This document shows positions 6,752-12,148 of a DNA stretch of 12,148 nucleotides, one piece after another (within the stretch, counting starts at the first letter, position 1; each line of letters starts with the position of its first letter). Location: the NCBI GenBank assembly GCA_030146385.1, contig JASLBX010000118.1, positions 1 through 12,148 of the forward strand, written 5' to 3'. The notes beneath the pieces were generated by a model. That model saw only the letters and a program-made list of their open reading frames with translations, searched no databases and was not told the DNA's origin. The DNA comes from Jiangellaceae bacterium (GTDB lineage: Bacteria; Actinomycetota; Actinomycetes; Jiangellales; Jiangellaceae). The translations under genes and the position numbers were made by a program.

Positions 6752-6997
6752 GGGGCGGCCATCGGCGTAGACGAGAATTCCGTGTGCGTGCCCCCTGTTC
6801 TACGAGATCGTGTTTGAGTTCGCGATTGAACGCCGCCTTCTCCGCCCGGGTGCGCAGGTGTTTGGTGAGCGATGGCCCCCAAAGTGAAACGGGGTGCACA
6901 TGCAGAAGTCCCAGCCGTTGCCCTGTGAGAACAGCCGCTCGAAGTCGGGCCACGTCCGCTGCGACAGTTCCTTCGTGGTGAGCCGCGCCGAGCTCAT
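6752..6997 (-). pseudogene. Frameshifted N-terminal remnant of a GNAT-family acetyltransferase
   Basis: ATG 6997 overlaps the stop of the VOC gene (ATGA), so the two were once translationally coupled. The first frame reads MSSARLTTKELSQRTWPDFE, then RLFSQGNGWDFCMC, a block typical of GNAT-family N-termini. After FHF (about 6877) the match moves to another frame (PSLTKHLRTRAEKAAFNREL...DLVEQG), and then to a third (HAHGILVYADGRP, ending near 6752). Similarity ends there, before the acetyl-CoA binding loop. At least two frameshifts and loss of the catalytic half show it is broken. The first frame alone would give a 65-residue peptide. Frame tracing was done by eye, so the exact break points are approximate. 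Confidence 0.7.
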
Positions 6998-7419
6998 GAG
7001 ACCGCGACCCCGTTCCAGTCAACGACGTCGAACTCACCCCGGGGTGAGCCGTGAAACAGGCAGAACGGGTGGCCGTCCGGGTCGAGCATCACCCGAACAT
7101 GCGGCTGGGGCTGATGGCCGGCGAGGGTGGCGCCGGCATCGAGGGCCCACGCAACCGCTGCTTGCAGATCTTCGACCGCGATGTCGAGATGGACCATCAT
7201 CAGCTGGTCGCCAGGCACGCTCGGCCAAACCGGCGGTGCATAGTGGTCTTCGTGGTGGAAGGACAGGCCCGCGCCACCCGACGGCGGGCGAATCCTCACC
7301 CAGCCGCCGCTGTCGTCGACCACACTCCACCCGAGCAGCCGCGCATAGAAGCCCGCCAGTGCATTGGCGTTCGGGGATGAGAAGGTTGCTGCCGATACCC
7401 GCATGCGTGGTTGCGCCAT
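6994..7419 (-). CDS. VOC-family protein (glyoxalase/bleomycin-resistance fold)
   Basis: A 141-residue vicinal-oxygen-chelate protein; substrate unknown. Visible features are the first beta-alpha-beta unit FSSPNANALAGFYARLLGWSV (13-33), WVRIRPPSGGAGLSFHHED (40-58), MMVHLDIAVEDLQAAVAWALDAGAT (74-98, with H77 as a likely metal ligand) and VMLDPDGHPFCLF (110-122). The DPDGHPFCLF ending is typical of the Glyoxalase_6-like group, where the last metal ligand is often absent, so enzyme activity is uncertain. The start at ATG 7419 is set by a strong Shine-Dalgarno (AAGGAGGG, 6 nt upstream). The frame stays open much further upstream, but that stretch is transposase debris in another frame. It is the only intact gene in the decayed island and overlaps the broken acetyltransferase gene by ATGA. 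Confidence 0.85.
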   Translation of the reverse strand: MAQPRMRVSAATFSSPNANALAGFYARLLGWSVVDDSGGWVRIRPPSGGAGLSFHHEDHYAPPVWPSVPGDQLMMVHLDIAVEDLQAAVAWALDAGATLAGHQPQPHVRVMLDPDGHPFCLFHGSPRGEFDVVDWNGVAVS

Positions 7420-7425
7420 GCGAAT

Positions 7426-7433
7426 CCCTCCTT
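7426..7433 (-). promoter_or_regulatory. Strong Shine-Dalgarno for the VOC gene
   Basis: The minus-strand sequence AAGGAGGG stands 6 nt before ATG 7419. It is what decides this start among several possible in-frame upstream codons. Confidence 0.8.
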
Positions 7434-7544
7434 CCGGGTGGCAGAGCCACCCCTCGGCCACGTTGTGCAGCAACGCGTGTGTCACGCCGACGGTCAAACT
7501 CGTCAGGCCATCGACCTCACCATCCTTCCAAACGCCGTTCGTTG

Positions 7545-7795
7545 ATCGCGGATCGAGTGCGGGGCGGCAATCAGCCGGTACTCCCAGCCCACCTCCGCGC
7601 GCCCTGCGAGTCACCTCGAACGCGGCCACATCCCGCGGCCTGTCCCGCCCGGTCCACCGGCCAGCAGTCCACCACCACCACCGACCCGTCCGCCCGGCGG
7701 GCGAAATAATCCGGCGCGTGTGACCGTGACCGGCCGTCCGCCGCCGTCCAAGATAGCCAGAACGGCTGCCCTCCGACGGCCTACTGACGATCGTT
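7545..7795 (-). pseudogene. Remnant of a TnsA-like transposase endonuclease subunit
   Basis: Pieces in different minus-strand frames line up in order with the TnsA-like family of actinobacterial heteromeric transposons: QPFWLSW (7748-7768), then HAPDYFARRADGSVVVVDC (about 7665-7720), PRDVAAFEVTRRA (about 7600-7640) and EVGWEYRL (7572-7595). The PDYFARRADG..VVVDC block is the catalytic D/K-type nuclease core. Frameshifts separate the blocks and a TAG interrupts the frame just before QPFW. Neither the N-terminal nor the C-terminal portion is recognisable. It is the trace of a lost transposon; no TnsB, TnsC or TniQ partner is in the window. Alignment is from memory of the family. Confidence 0.65.
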
Positions 7796-7830
7796 CGCCG
7801 ATAATCCGACAGTCTCAATGCCCGGGACGA

Positions 7831-7890
7831 CTCGCCAACTAAAGCTGAACTTCGCCCACCAGGCTCGCCAACTAGACCTGGACGCCGCCA
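7831..7890. repeat. Direct repeat, 33-bp spaced, possible transposon-end binding sites
   Basis: CTCGCCAACTA occurs at 7831-7841 and again at 7864-7874, with weaker similarity continuing for about 20 more bases in each copy. A looser relative (TTCGCCTAATAG) lies at 7955-7966. The copies stand just beyond the 5' end of the TnsA-like remnant, where Tn7-type elements carry repeated transposase sites. That link is inferred from position only. Confidence 0.4.
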
Positions 7891-7977
7891 CCTTCACGCG
7901 GACAGGACACAAGCGCCTGATCCGTCGCGTCTGACGGGGGTGCGAGCCTCAAGTTTCGCCTAATAGCACGGTTCCGC

Positions 7978-8006
7978 TTGACGAGCCCGCATATCAGGCG
8001 TGTAAT
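7978..8006 (+). promoter_or_regulatory. Likely promoter of whiB
   Basis: TTGACG (7978-7983) and TGTAAT (8001-8006) are 17 bp apart and match housekeeping sigma -35 and -10 consensus well for this GC-rich context. Transcription would start near 8013, giving a leader of about 70 nt before whiB. No regulator site can be assigned confidently. Confidence 0.5.
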
Positions 8007-8071
8007 TTCATACGTGTCGTTCGTTGCGCTGTCCGTCCGGCCACGCAGCGCATCATGGGGGACAACGGGTC

Positions 8072-8079
8072 GAGGGAGG
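8072..8079 (+). promoter_or_regulatory. Shine-Dalgarno for whiB
   Basis: GAGGGAGG ends 6 nt before ATG 8086 and selects this start over earlier open codons in the same frame, which has been open since before 7978. Confidence 0.75.
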
Positions 8080-8085
8080 CGAGCC

Positions 8086-8343
8086 ATGAACGAGTGGGAA
8101 GTCCTGCTCGGGGGCGACGCCGAAGAGCTGAGCTGGCAAGAGAAGGCGCTGTGCGCGCAGACCGACCCGGAGGCGTTCTTTCCTGAGAAGGGCGGCTCCA
8201 CCCGCGAGGCGAAGAAGGTGTGCCTCAGTTGCGAAGTCAGGGCCGAATGCCTTGAGTACGCGCTCATGCACGACGAGCGGTTCGGTATCTGGGGCGGGCT
8301 GTCCGAGCGGGAGCGTCGCAAGCTCAAGAAGCAGGCCAGCTGA
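8086..8343 (+). CDS. whiB: WhiB-family iron-sulfur transcription regulator (WhiB/WhiB2 type)
   Basis: A small 4Fe-4S regulator that acts with the primary sigma factor; WhiB orthologues control sporulation septation in Streptomyces and WhiB2/WhmD controls division in mycobacteria. The 85-residue protein has the four cluster cysteines C23, C46, C49 and C55 (ALCAQTDPEAFFPEKGG, then VCLSCEVRAEC). The turn motif GIWGGLSERER follows at 67-77 and the basic C-terminus RRKLKKQAS at the end would contact DNA. These blocks, and the place beside cofD and the GT2 gene, point to the WhiB/WhiB2 branch and not WhiB1, 3 or 7. A strong ribosome binding site precedes ATG 8086, and a fair promoter lies about 80 bp upstream. 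An imperfect hairpin follows the gene at 8430. Confidence 0.95.
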   Translation: MNEWEVLLGGDAEELSWQEKALCAQTDPEAFFPEKGGSTREAKKVCLSCEVRAECLEYALMHDERFGIWGGLSERERRKLKKQAS

Positions 8344-8429
8344 GCCTGGCGGCGAAGTGGCGCGAATGCCGCCGCTGTAGTGGACCGCGCTCTGGAGATC
8401 GAAGCAGGCGACTGAAGCTCTCATCCGCC

Positions 8430-8450
8430 GAAGCGGCCGATCGGCGCTTC
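8430..8450 (+). terminator. Imperfect hairpin 3' of whiB
   Basis: GAAGCG pairs with CGCTTC and CC with GG around a GATC loop, with one bulged G. It lies about 87 nt after the whiB stop and is followed by TCGTCGT. It may end the whiB transcript; the support is structural only. Confidence 0.3.
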
Positions 8451-8475
8451 TCGTCGTAAGGTAGGGCGTTGCGGT

Positions 8476-8491
8476 GCGCGCCCCGGCGCGC
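8476..8491 (+). repeat. GC-rich inverted repeat before the GT2 gene
   Basis: GCGCGCC (8476-8482) and GGCGCGC (8485-8491) are inverted copies around CC. It lies about 32 bp before the start of the glycosyltransferase and could fold in the leader. No regulator is known for it, and GC-rich DNA produces such repeats by chance. Confidence 0.3.
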
Positions 8492-8523
8492 CGCCATGAT
8501 CAGAACGCCGGACTAGACGAGGC

Positions 8524-11500
8524 ATGTCGACCGACCCGACCCGATCACTCCATAATGCTGCCCCGAGTGTCTACGACGACCCCGGCTACGGCGCCGACGA
8601 GGCACTCGACGCGTTCGCTCACCCGGACGCGATGCCGCTGCCGGTCGACCCCGGTGCCCTCGCCCTGCAGCACGTCACGGCCGTCCTCGTCGCGCACAAC
8701 GGCGAGCGCTGGCTGCCGCAGACGCTCGACGCCCTGGCCGCGCTGACCTACCTGCCCGACCGGATCGTCGCGGTCGACACGGGCAGCCGCGACAGCACTC
8801 CGACACTGCTCGCGGACTGGCTGGGCGGGCCTGCCGTCACGACCCAGCCCAAGCGCACGGGCTTCGGCGCCGCGGTCCAGGCCGGCCTCGACTATGCCGA
8901 CAGGCTCGCCCCGGCCGCCCAGAGCTGGCAGCAGCGCACGGAGTGGATCTGGCTGCTCCACGACGACTGCGCACCCGCCCCGGACGCCCTGCTCCGCTTG
9001 CTCGAGGGCGCGATCCGGCGACCGGACGCGGCGGTGATCGGGCCGAAGGTACTCGGGTGGCGGGACGAACGGCAGTTGCTAGAGGTCGGACTCGCCATGA
9101 CCGGCGGGGGACGCCGGCACACCGGCCTCGAAAAGCTGGAGTACGACCAGGGCCAGCACGACGCGATCCGCGAGGCGCTCGCGGTCGGCAGTGCCGGGAT
9201 GCTGGTTCGCCGCGACGTGTGGGAAGAACTGGGCGGCTTCGACCGGAACCTTGCGCTCTTCCGCGATGACGTCGACTTCGGCTGGCGGGCCAACCTCGCC
9301 GGTCATTCAGTGCTCGTCTGCCCGGATGCCGTCGTCCACCACGCCGAGGCGGCTGCGCACGGCCGGCGACGGCTCGGCGCTACCCGCGACCGCGCCCACC
9401 TGGTGGACCGTCGCAACGCCATCTACGTCCTGCTGGCGAACGCGCCCGGGCGGCGGTGGTTGTTCACGCTGCTGCGGATGGTCTTGGGAGCGGTTGGACG
9501 GTCGGCGGGTTTCCTGCTCGGCAAACAGCCCGCGCTCGCCTTCGAAGAGCTCTTCGCGGTGCTCGCCGTGCTGGTGCGTCCCGACAAGCTGATCCGGGCG
9601 CGCCTGCGCCGGGCCAAGACCCGGAAAATCGAACCGATCCAGCTCAGACGGTTCTTCCCGTCCGGCAGTCAGCAGTTGCGCAACGCCGCAGAATCCGTGC
9701 TCGCCGTGGTCACCGGGACAGGAAGCGGCCAGGACCTGCCGTCTCGACGCCGCGCGGTGACCGAACCGGATTCCGAAGACGACGAGCCGGTCGCCGACGA
9801 CGCGTGGTGGCTCAAGGCCCTCCTCAAGCCGCCGGTGCTGCTGGTGGCCGGCCTGGTGACCATCACGCTTCTCGCGTCCCGGCGGTTGATAGGGATGGGC
9901 AGGCTGAGCGGCGGCGCGTTGTTTCCGGCACCGGACTCCACGGCCGCGTTGTGGGCGACCTACACCGAAGCCTGGCACGGCGTGGGAGTAGGCAGCGACA
10001 CCCCCGCTCCGCCGTACCTCGCAATCATTGGCGTCCTGGGTTGGCTGGTGCGCAGCCCGTCGCTGGCGGTGGATCTGCTTCTGATCGGCTCGGTTCCGCT
10101 GGCGGCCCTGACGGCCTACCTGTTGCTGCGCCGGCTGGTCCAGTCCAACCTGCTCAGGATCTGGGGCGCCGCCGTCTATGGCCTGCTGCCCGCCACAACG
10201 GGCGCGATTGCCGGTGGACGTCTCGGCACCGCGGTGGCGGCGATCATGCTGCCCCTCCTAGGCCTCGCGATGCTGCGCACACTCGGGACGCCGGAGAAGC
10301 CGGGTCCGTTCCGGGCCGCCTGGAGTGCAGGCGTGCTGCTCGCCGCCATGGCCGCGTTCGTCCCGATCGCGTGGGTCGCAGCGCTCGGGCTGGCGGCCGC
10401 GACGGTGGCGATCCGCGGCACGAGAGGCGTCCTGCTGCGGATGCTGGCGGTGCTCAGCGTCGCCCCCGCCGTCCTCGTCCCGTGGACGTTGCATCTGGTG
10501 CGCTCGCCCGGGCTCTTGCTCACCGAAGCCGGTGCGGCGGGCCCGAGACTGTCTGATTCTGAGCTCGCGCCGTGGTCGGTGTTGCTGCATAACCCGGGTG
10601 GACCGGGAGCGGCGCCGGTGTGGCTGGGCATCGGAGTCGTGCTGGCCGCGTGGGCGGGTCTGTTCCGCGCGACCGGCCGGGCTCCGATCATCGCCGGCTG
10701 GACGGTCGCGGGCGCGGGCCTTGTCCTGGGCCTCGTCGTCTCGCGCCTGCCGGTCAGCAGCACGACGCTTGAGACGCCCGTCGCGGGCTGGCCCGGCTTC
10801 GCCACCATGCTCGTCGGCGGTGGCCTGGTGCTGGCCGGTGTCGGCGCAGCGGCAAGCCTGCGGGAGCGGCTTGCCGGGGTGACTTTCGGCTGGCGGCAGC
10901 CGCTGGCCGTCCTGCTCGTCGCCTTGGCGGGGCTCACTCCCGTCGTGGCCGCCGGCTGGTGGGTGATGCGCGGTGCGGACGATCCGCTGACCCGGCAGAG
11001 CCCCGCCGTGCTTCCGGCGTATGTCGTGGAGGAAGGCGAGTTGCCGGATCGCATCCGCACGCTCGTGCTGACCCGCACCGAGGACGGTCGCGTGACGTAC
11101 GCCCTGCTGCGCCAGGCCGGCCCACGGCTCGGGGACGCGGAGACCGGGCCCGGCCCGGAGCAGCAGGCGGCCCTCGAGGAGGTCGTGGGCGACCTGGTGT
11201 CCGGCCGAGGTGGCGCGGACGGTTCGGCTCTGGCGGACTTCGCCGCGCGGTACGTCTACGTGCCGGCACCCGCCGAGCCGGCGTTGGTGGACGTCCTTGA
11301 CACGGTTCCCGGGTTGAGCCGGGCCAGCGCGCCGCCGGATGCCGCGATGTGGCGGGTGGACGCCGATGTGGCCCGGGTCCGCGTGCTCGATGGCTCGGAC
11401 GGCGTGATCCGGATCGCCAGCGAGGCCGTCCACGCCGGGTCGGCAGTCCCAGGCGATCCGGAGAGTGACGGACGGCAGCTCGTGCTGGCCGAACAGTCCG

Positions 11501-12148
11501 ACCCGGGCTGGCAGGCGTCATTGGCTGGCGAGCCGCTGACGCCGACCACGCACAACGGCTGGGCTCAAGCGTTCGAGCTGCCGGCGACGGGCGGCGAGGT
11601 CGTCGTGACCTACGACGGCGGGCAGCGGCAGACCTGGCTGACCATCCAGCTGCTCGCGGTCGTGGTGGCGATCGTGCTGGCCCTGCCGGGGATGCGCCGG
11701 CAGAAGGGCGCTATTGAGGACGCCGCGCAAGACGTCGGCGACTCGACGGGTCCCGACCTGCCCGACGTGGGGTCGCGCCGCGCCGCCCGGATGCGGGAGC
11801 CGGAGCCCGTGGCCTCTGCTTCTGCGGGCGCCGTGCCGTACACCGCTCCGGCCGAGCACGTCCAGCAGCCGAAAGACAACGTCACTCAGCCGATACCCGC
11901 GCCGTACGACCAGCCTCCGATCGAGTACGCCGAGCCAGAGTCGCCCGCGTATGCCGCTGTCGACGACGGCGAAACGGGCGCAGGCGAGCGTCCGGACAGG
12001 CAAGGCGGCGGGCGCCGCAAGGGTGGTCGGCGTGCCCGCCGGGCCGGGCCACTGTCCGACATGGTCAACGAAGTCAAGACGCCCAGCCGCCGCTCGGAGA
12101 GCAAGGGCGGTCGTCGGGCCAAGGGCCGGCGACGGCAGGGAGGTGACT
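8524..12148 (+). CDS. GT2-family glycosyltransferase fused to a multi-pass membrane region, 3' end cut
   Basis: The frame is open from ATG 8524 to the window edge (1208 codons). Residues 50-300 are a GT2 catalytic domain: HVTAVLVAHNGERWLPQTL (50-68), VDTGSRDST, the DXD-like HDD at 146-148, GMLVRRDVWEELGGFD, and the acidic motif RDDVDFGWR (D248, D249, D251). A linker and acidic stretch (SEDDEP) follow. Residues about 434-830 hold roughly ten hydrophobic segments, beginning KPPVLLVAGLVTITLLA. A hydrophilic region (about 830-1035) with beta-strand-like sequence follows and probably faces outside, then a final membrane segment WLTIQLLAVVVAIVLALPG near 1038. The tail to 1208 is Pro/Glu-rich and then very basic (GGRRKGGRRARRAG). 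It is likely a membrane enzyme moving sugar onto an envelope polymer, acceptor unknown. The start has only a weak GAGG beside it. Similar long GT2 genes follow whiB in other actinobacteria. Confidence 0.88.
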   Translation, partial: MSTDPTRSLHNAAPSVYDDPGYGADEALDAFAHPDAMPLPVDPGALALQHVTAVLVAHNGERWLPQTLDALAALTYLPDRIVAVDTGSRDSTPTLLADWLGGPAVTTQPKRTGFGAAVQAGLDYADRLAPAAQSWQQRTEWIWLLHDDCAPAPDALLRLLEGAIRRPDAAVIGPKVLGWRDERQLLEVGLAMTGGGRRHTGLEKLEYDQGQHDAIREALAVGSAGMLVRRDVWEELGGFDRNLALFRDDVDFGWRANLAGHSVLVCPDAVVHHAEAAAHGRRRLGATRDRAHLVDRRNAIYVLLANAPGRRWLFTLLRMVLGAVGRSAGFLLGKQPALAFEELFAVLAVLVRPDKLIRARLRRAKTRKIEPIQLRRFFPSGSQQLRNAAESVLAVVTGTGSGQDLPSRRRAVTEPDSEDDEPVADDAWWLKALLKPPVLLVAGLVTITLLASRRLIGMGRLSGGALFPAPDSTAALWATYTEAWHGVGVGSDTPAPPYLAIIGVLGWLVRSPSLAVDLLLIGSVPLAALTAYLLLRRLVQSNLLRIWGAAVYGLLPATTGAIAGGRLGTAVAAIMLPLLGLAMLRTLGTPEKPGPFRAAWSAGVLLAAMAAFVPIAWVAALGLAAATVAIRGTRGVLLRMLAVLSVAPAVLVPWTLHLVRSPGLLLTEAGAAGPRLSDSELAPWSVLLHNPGGPGAAPVWLGIGVVLAAWAGLFRATGRAPIIAGWTVAGAGLVLGLVVSRLPVSSTTLETPVAGWPGFATMLVGGGLVLAGVGAAASLRERLAGVTFGWRQPLAVLLVALAGLTPVVAAGWWVMRGADDPLTRQSPAVLPAYVVEEGELPDRIRTLVLTRTEDGRVTYALLRQAGPRLGDAETGPGPEQQAALEEVVGDLVSGRGGADGSALADFAARYVYVPAPAEPALVDVLDTVPGLSRASAPPDAAMWRVDADVARVRVLDGSDGVIRIASEAVHAGSAVPGDPESDGRQLVLAEQSDPGWQASLAGEPLTPTTHNGWAQAFELPATGGEVVVTYDGGQRQTWLTIQLLAVVVAIVLALPGMRRQKGAIEDAAQDVGDSTGPDLPDVGSRRAARMREPEPVASASAGAVPYTAPAEHVQQPKDNVTQPIPAPYDQPPIEYAEPESPAYAAVDDGETGAGERPDRQGGGRRKGGRRARRAGPLSDMVNEVKTPSRRSESKGGRRAKGRRRQGGD
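12138..12146 (+). promoter_or_regulatory. Strong Shine-Dalgarno at the right edge, for a gene outside the window
   Basis: GGGAGGTGA is a near-perfect anti-16S match and falls inside the last codons of the GT2 gene. It suggests the GT2 gene stops within a few codons past the edge and a downstream gene starts close by. In related actinobacterial loci the next gene is often a DUF5719 protein, but that gene is not visible here. Confidence 0.45.

Larger units (their letters stand above)
7420..8085. other. Gene-poor stretch between the VOC gene and whiB
   Basis: This 666-bp stretch has no intact gene. It holds the TnsA-like remnant (7545-7795), the CTCGCCAACTA direct repeat (7831-7874) and the whiB promoter region (7978-8085). 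Bases 7434-7544 keep an open minus-strand frame leading into the VOC gene, but I recognise nothing in it. Between 7891 and 7977 I see no feature beyond the loose repeat copy. Confidence 0.75.

Noticed and set aside
7668..7682. CCACCACCACCACC microsatellite-like run
   Set aside because: It encodes the Val-Val-Val-Val of the TnsA-like core on the minus strand, so it is explained by ancestral coding; too short to call a repeat array.
7420..7818. N-terminal extension of the VOC protein
   Set aside because: The extension covers transposase debris and bypasses a strong ribosome binding site at 7426-7433.
9456..10556. Alternative plus-strand frame within the GT2 gene
   Set aside because: It lies in the shadow of the GT2-membrane frame, which shows conserved motifs and membrane segments; this frame is Arg/Gly-rich without similarity.
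10258..11433. Long minus-strand frame opposite the GT2 gene
   Set aside because: Composition is Arg/His/Gln-rich with no hydrophobic core or domains; it is the antisense of a membrane protein gene.
1..12148. CRISPR array, tRNA, rRNA or riboswitch
   Set aside because: I looked for regularly spaced repeats, cloverleaf-type sequences and known leader motifs; the only periodic repeat is the two-copy element at 7831-7874.

Overview
The window is high-GC DNA with the strong G/C bias at third codon positions typical of Actinomycetota. The gene set fits that phylum: a WhiB-family iron-sulfur regulator, a two-domain coenzyme F420 ligase (FbiB type), a TIGR03089-type protein, and a conserved neighbourhood of F420, GDP-mannose and envelope glycosylation genes. 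Genus cannot be fixed from sequence alone.

Layout from left to right. (1) Positions 1-1756 are minus strand: a GT4-like glycosyltransferase cut by the window edge, preceded by a TIGR03089 protein (an adenylation-domain relative without its catalytic half). (2) Only 26 bp separates these from a plus-strand pair, mannose-1-phosphate guanylyltransferase (manC-like) and an AlkA/HhH-GPD DNA glycosylase. The pair is tightly spaced and the glycosylase has a clear ribosome binding site over the manC stop. (3) A convergent 230-bp intergenic region (3803-4032) carries a 14-bp palindrome, a perfect 27-bp inverted repeat and a 9-bp hairpin. (4) Minus-strand cofD (fbiA) and cofE (fbiB) form a translationally close operon for F420 maturation. 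(5) Positions 6327-7950 look like a decayed accessory island between cofD and whiB. It holds a beta-helix protein remnant, a frameshifted GNAT acetyltransferase, one intact VOC-family gene, a TnsA-like transposase endonuclease remnant, and a short direct repeat that may be a transposon end. (6) whiB (WhiB/WhiB2 type) follows, with a recognisable promoter and Shine-Dalgarno. (7) A very long gene runs off the right edge: a GT2 glycosyltransferase fused to a multi-pass membrane region, an extracytoplasmic domain and a basic C-terminal tail.

How the genes fit together: ManC makes GDP-mannose, a donor for the kind of transferases found at both ends. CofD and CofE build the lactyl/glutamyl part of F420. 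WhiB is a developmental/cell-division regulator usually found here. The AlkA-like enzyme is a base-excision repair glycosylase in the manC transcription unit. I see no CRISPR array, tRNA, rRNA, riboswitch or clearly new defence system. The least explained sequences are the long inverted repeat, the decayed transposon island and the giant GT2 fusion.
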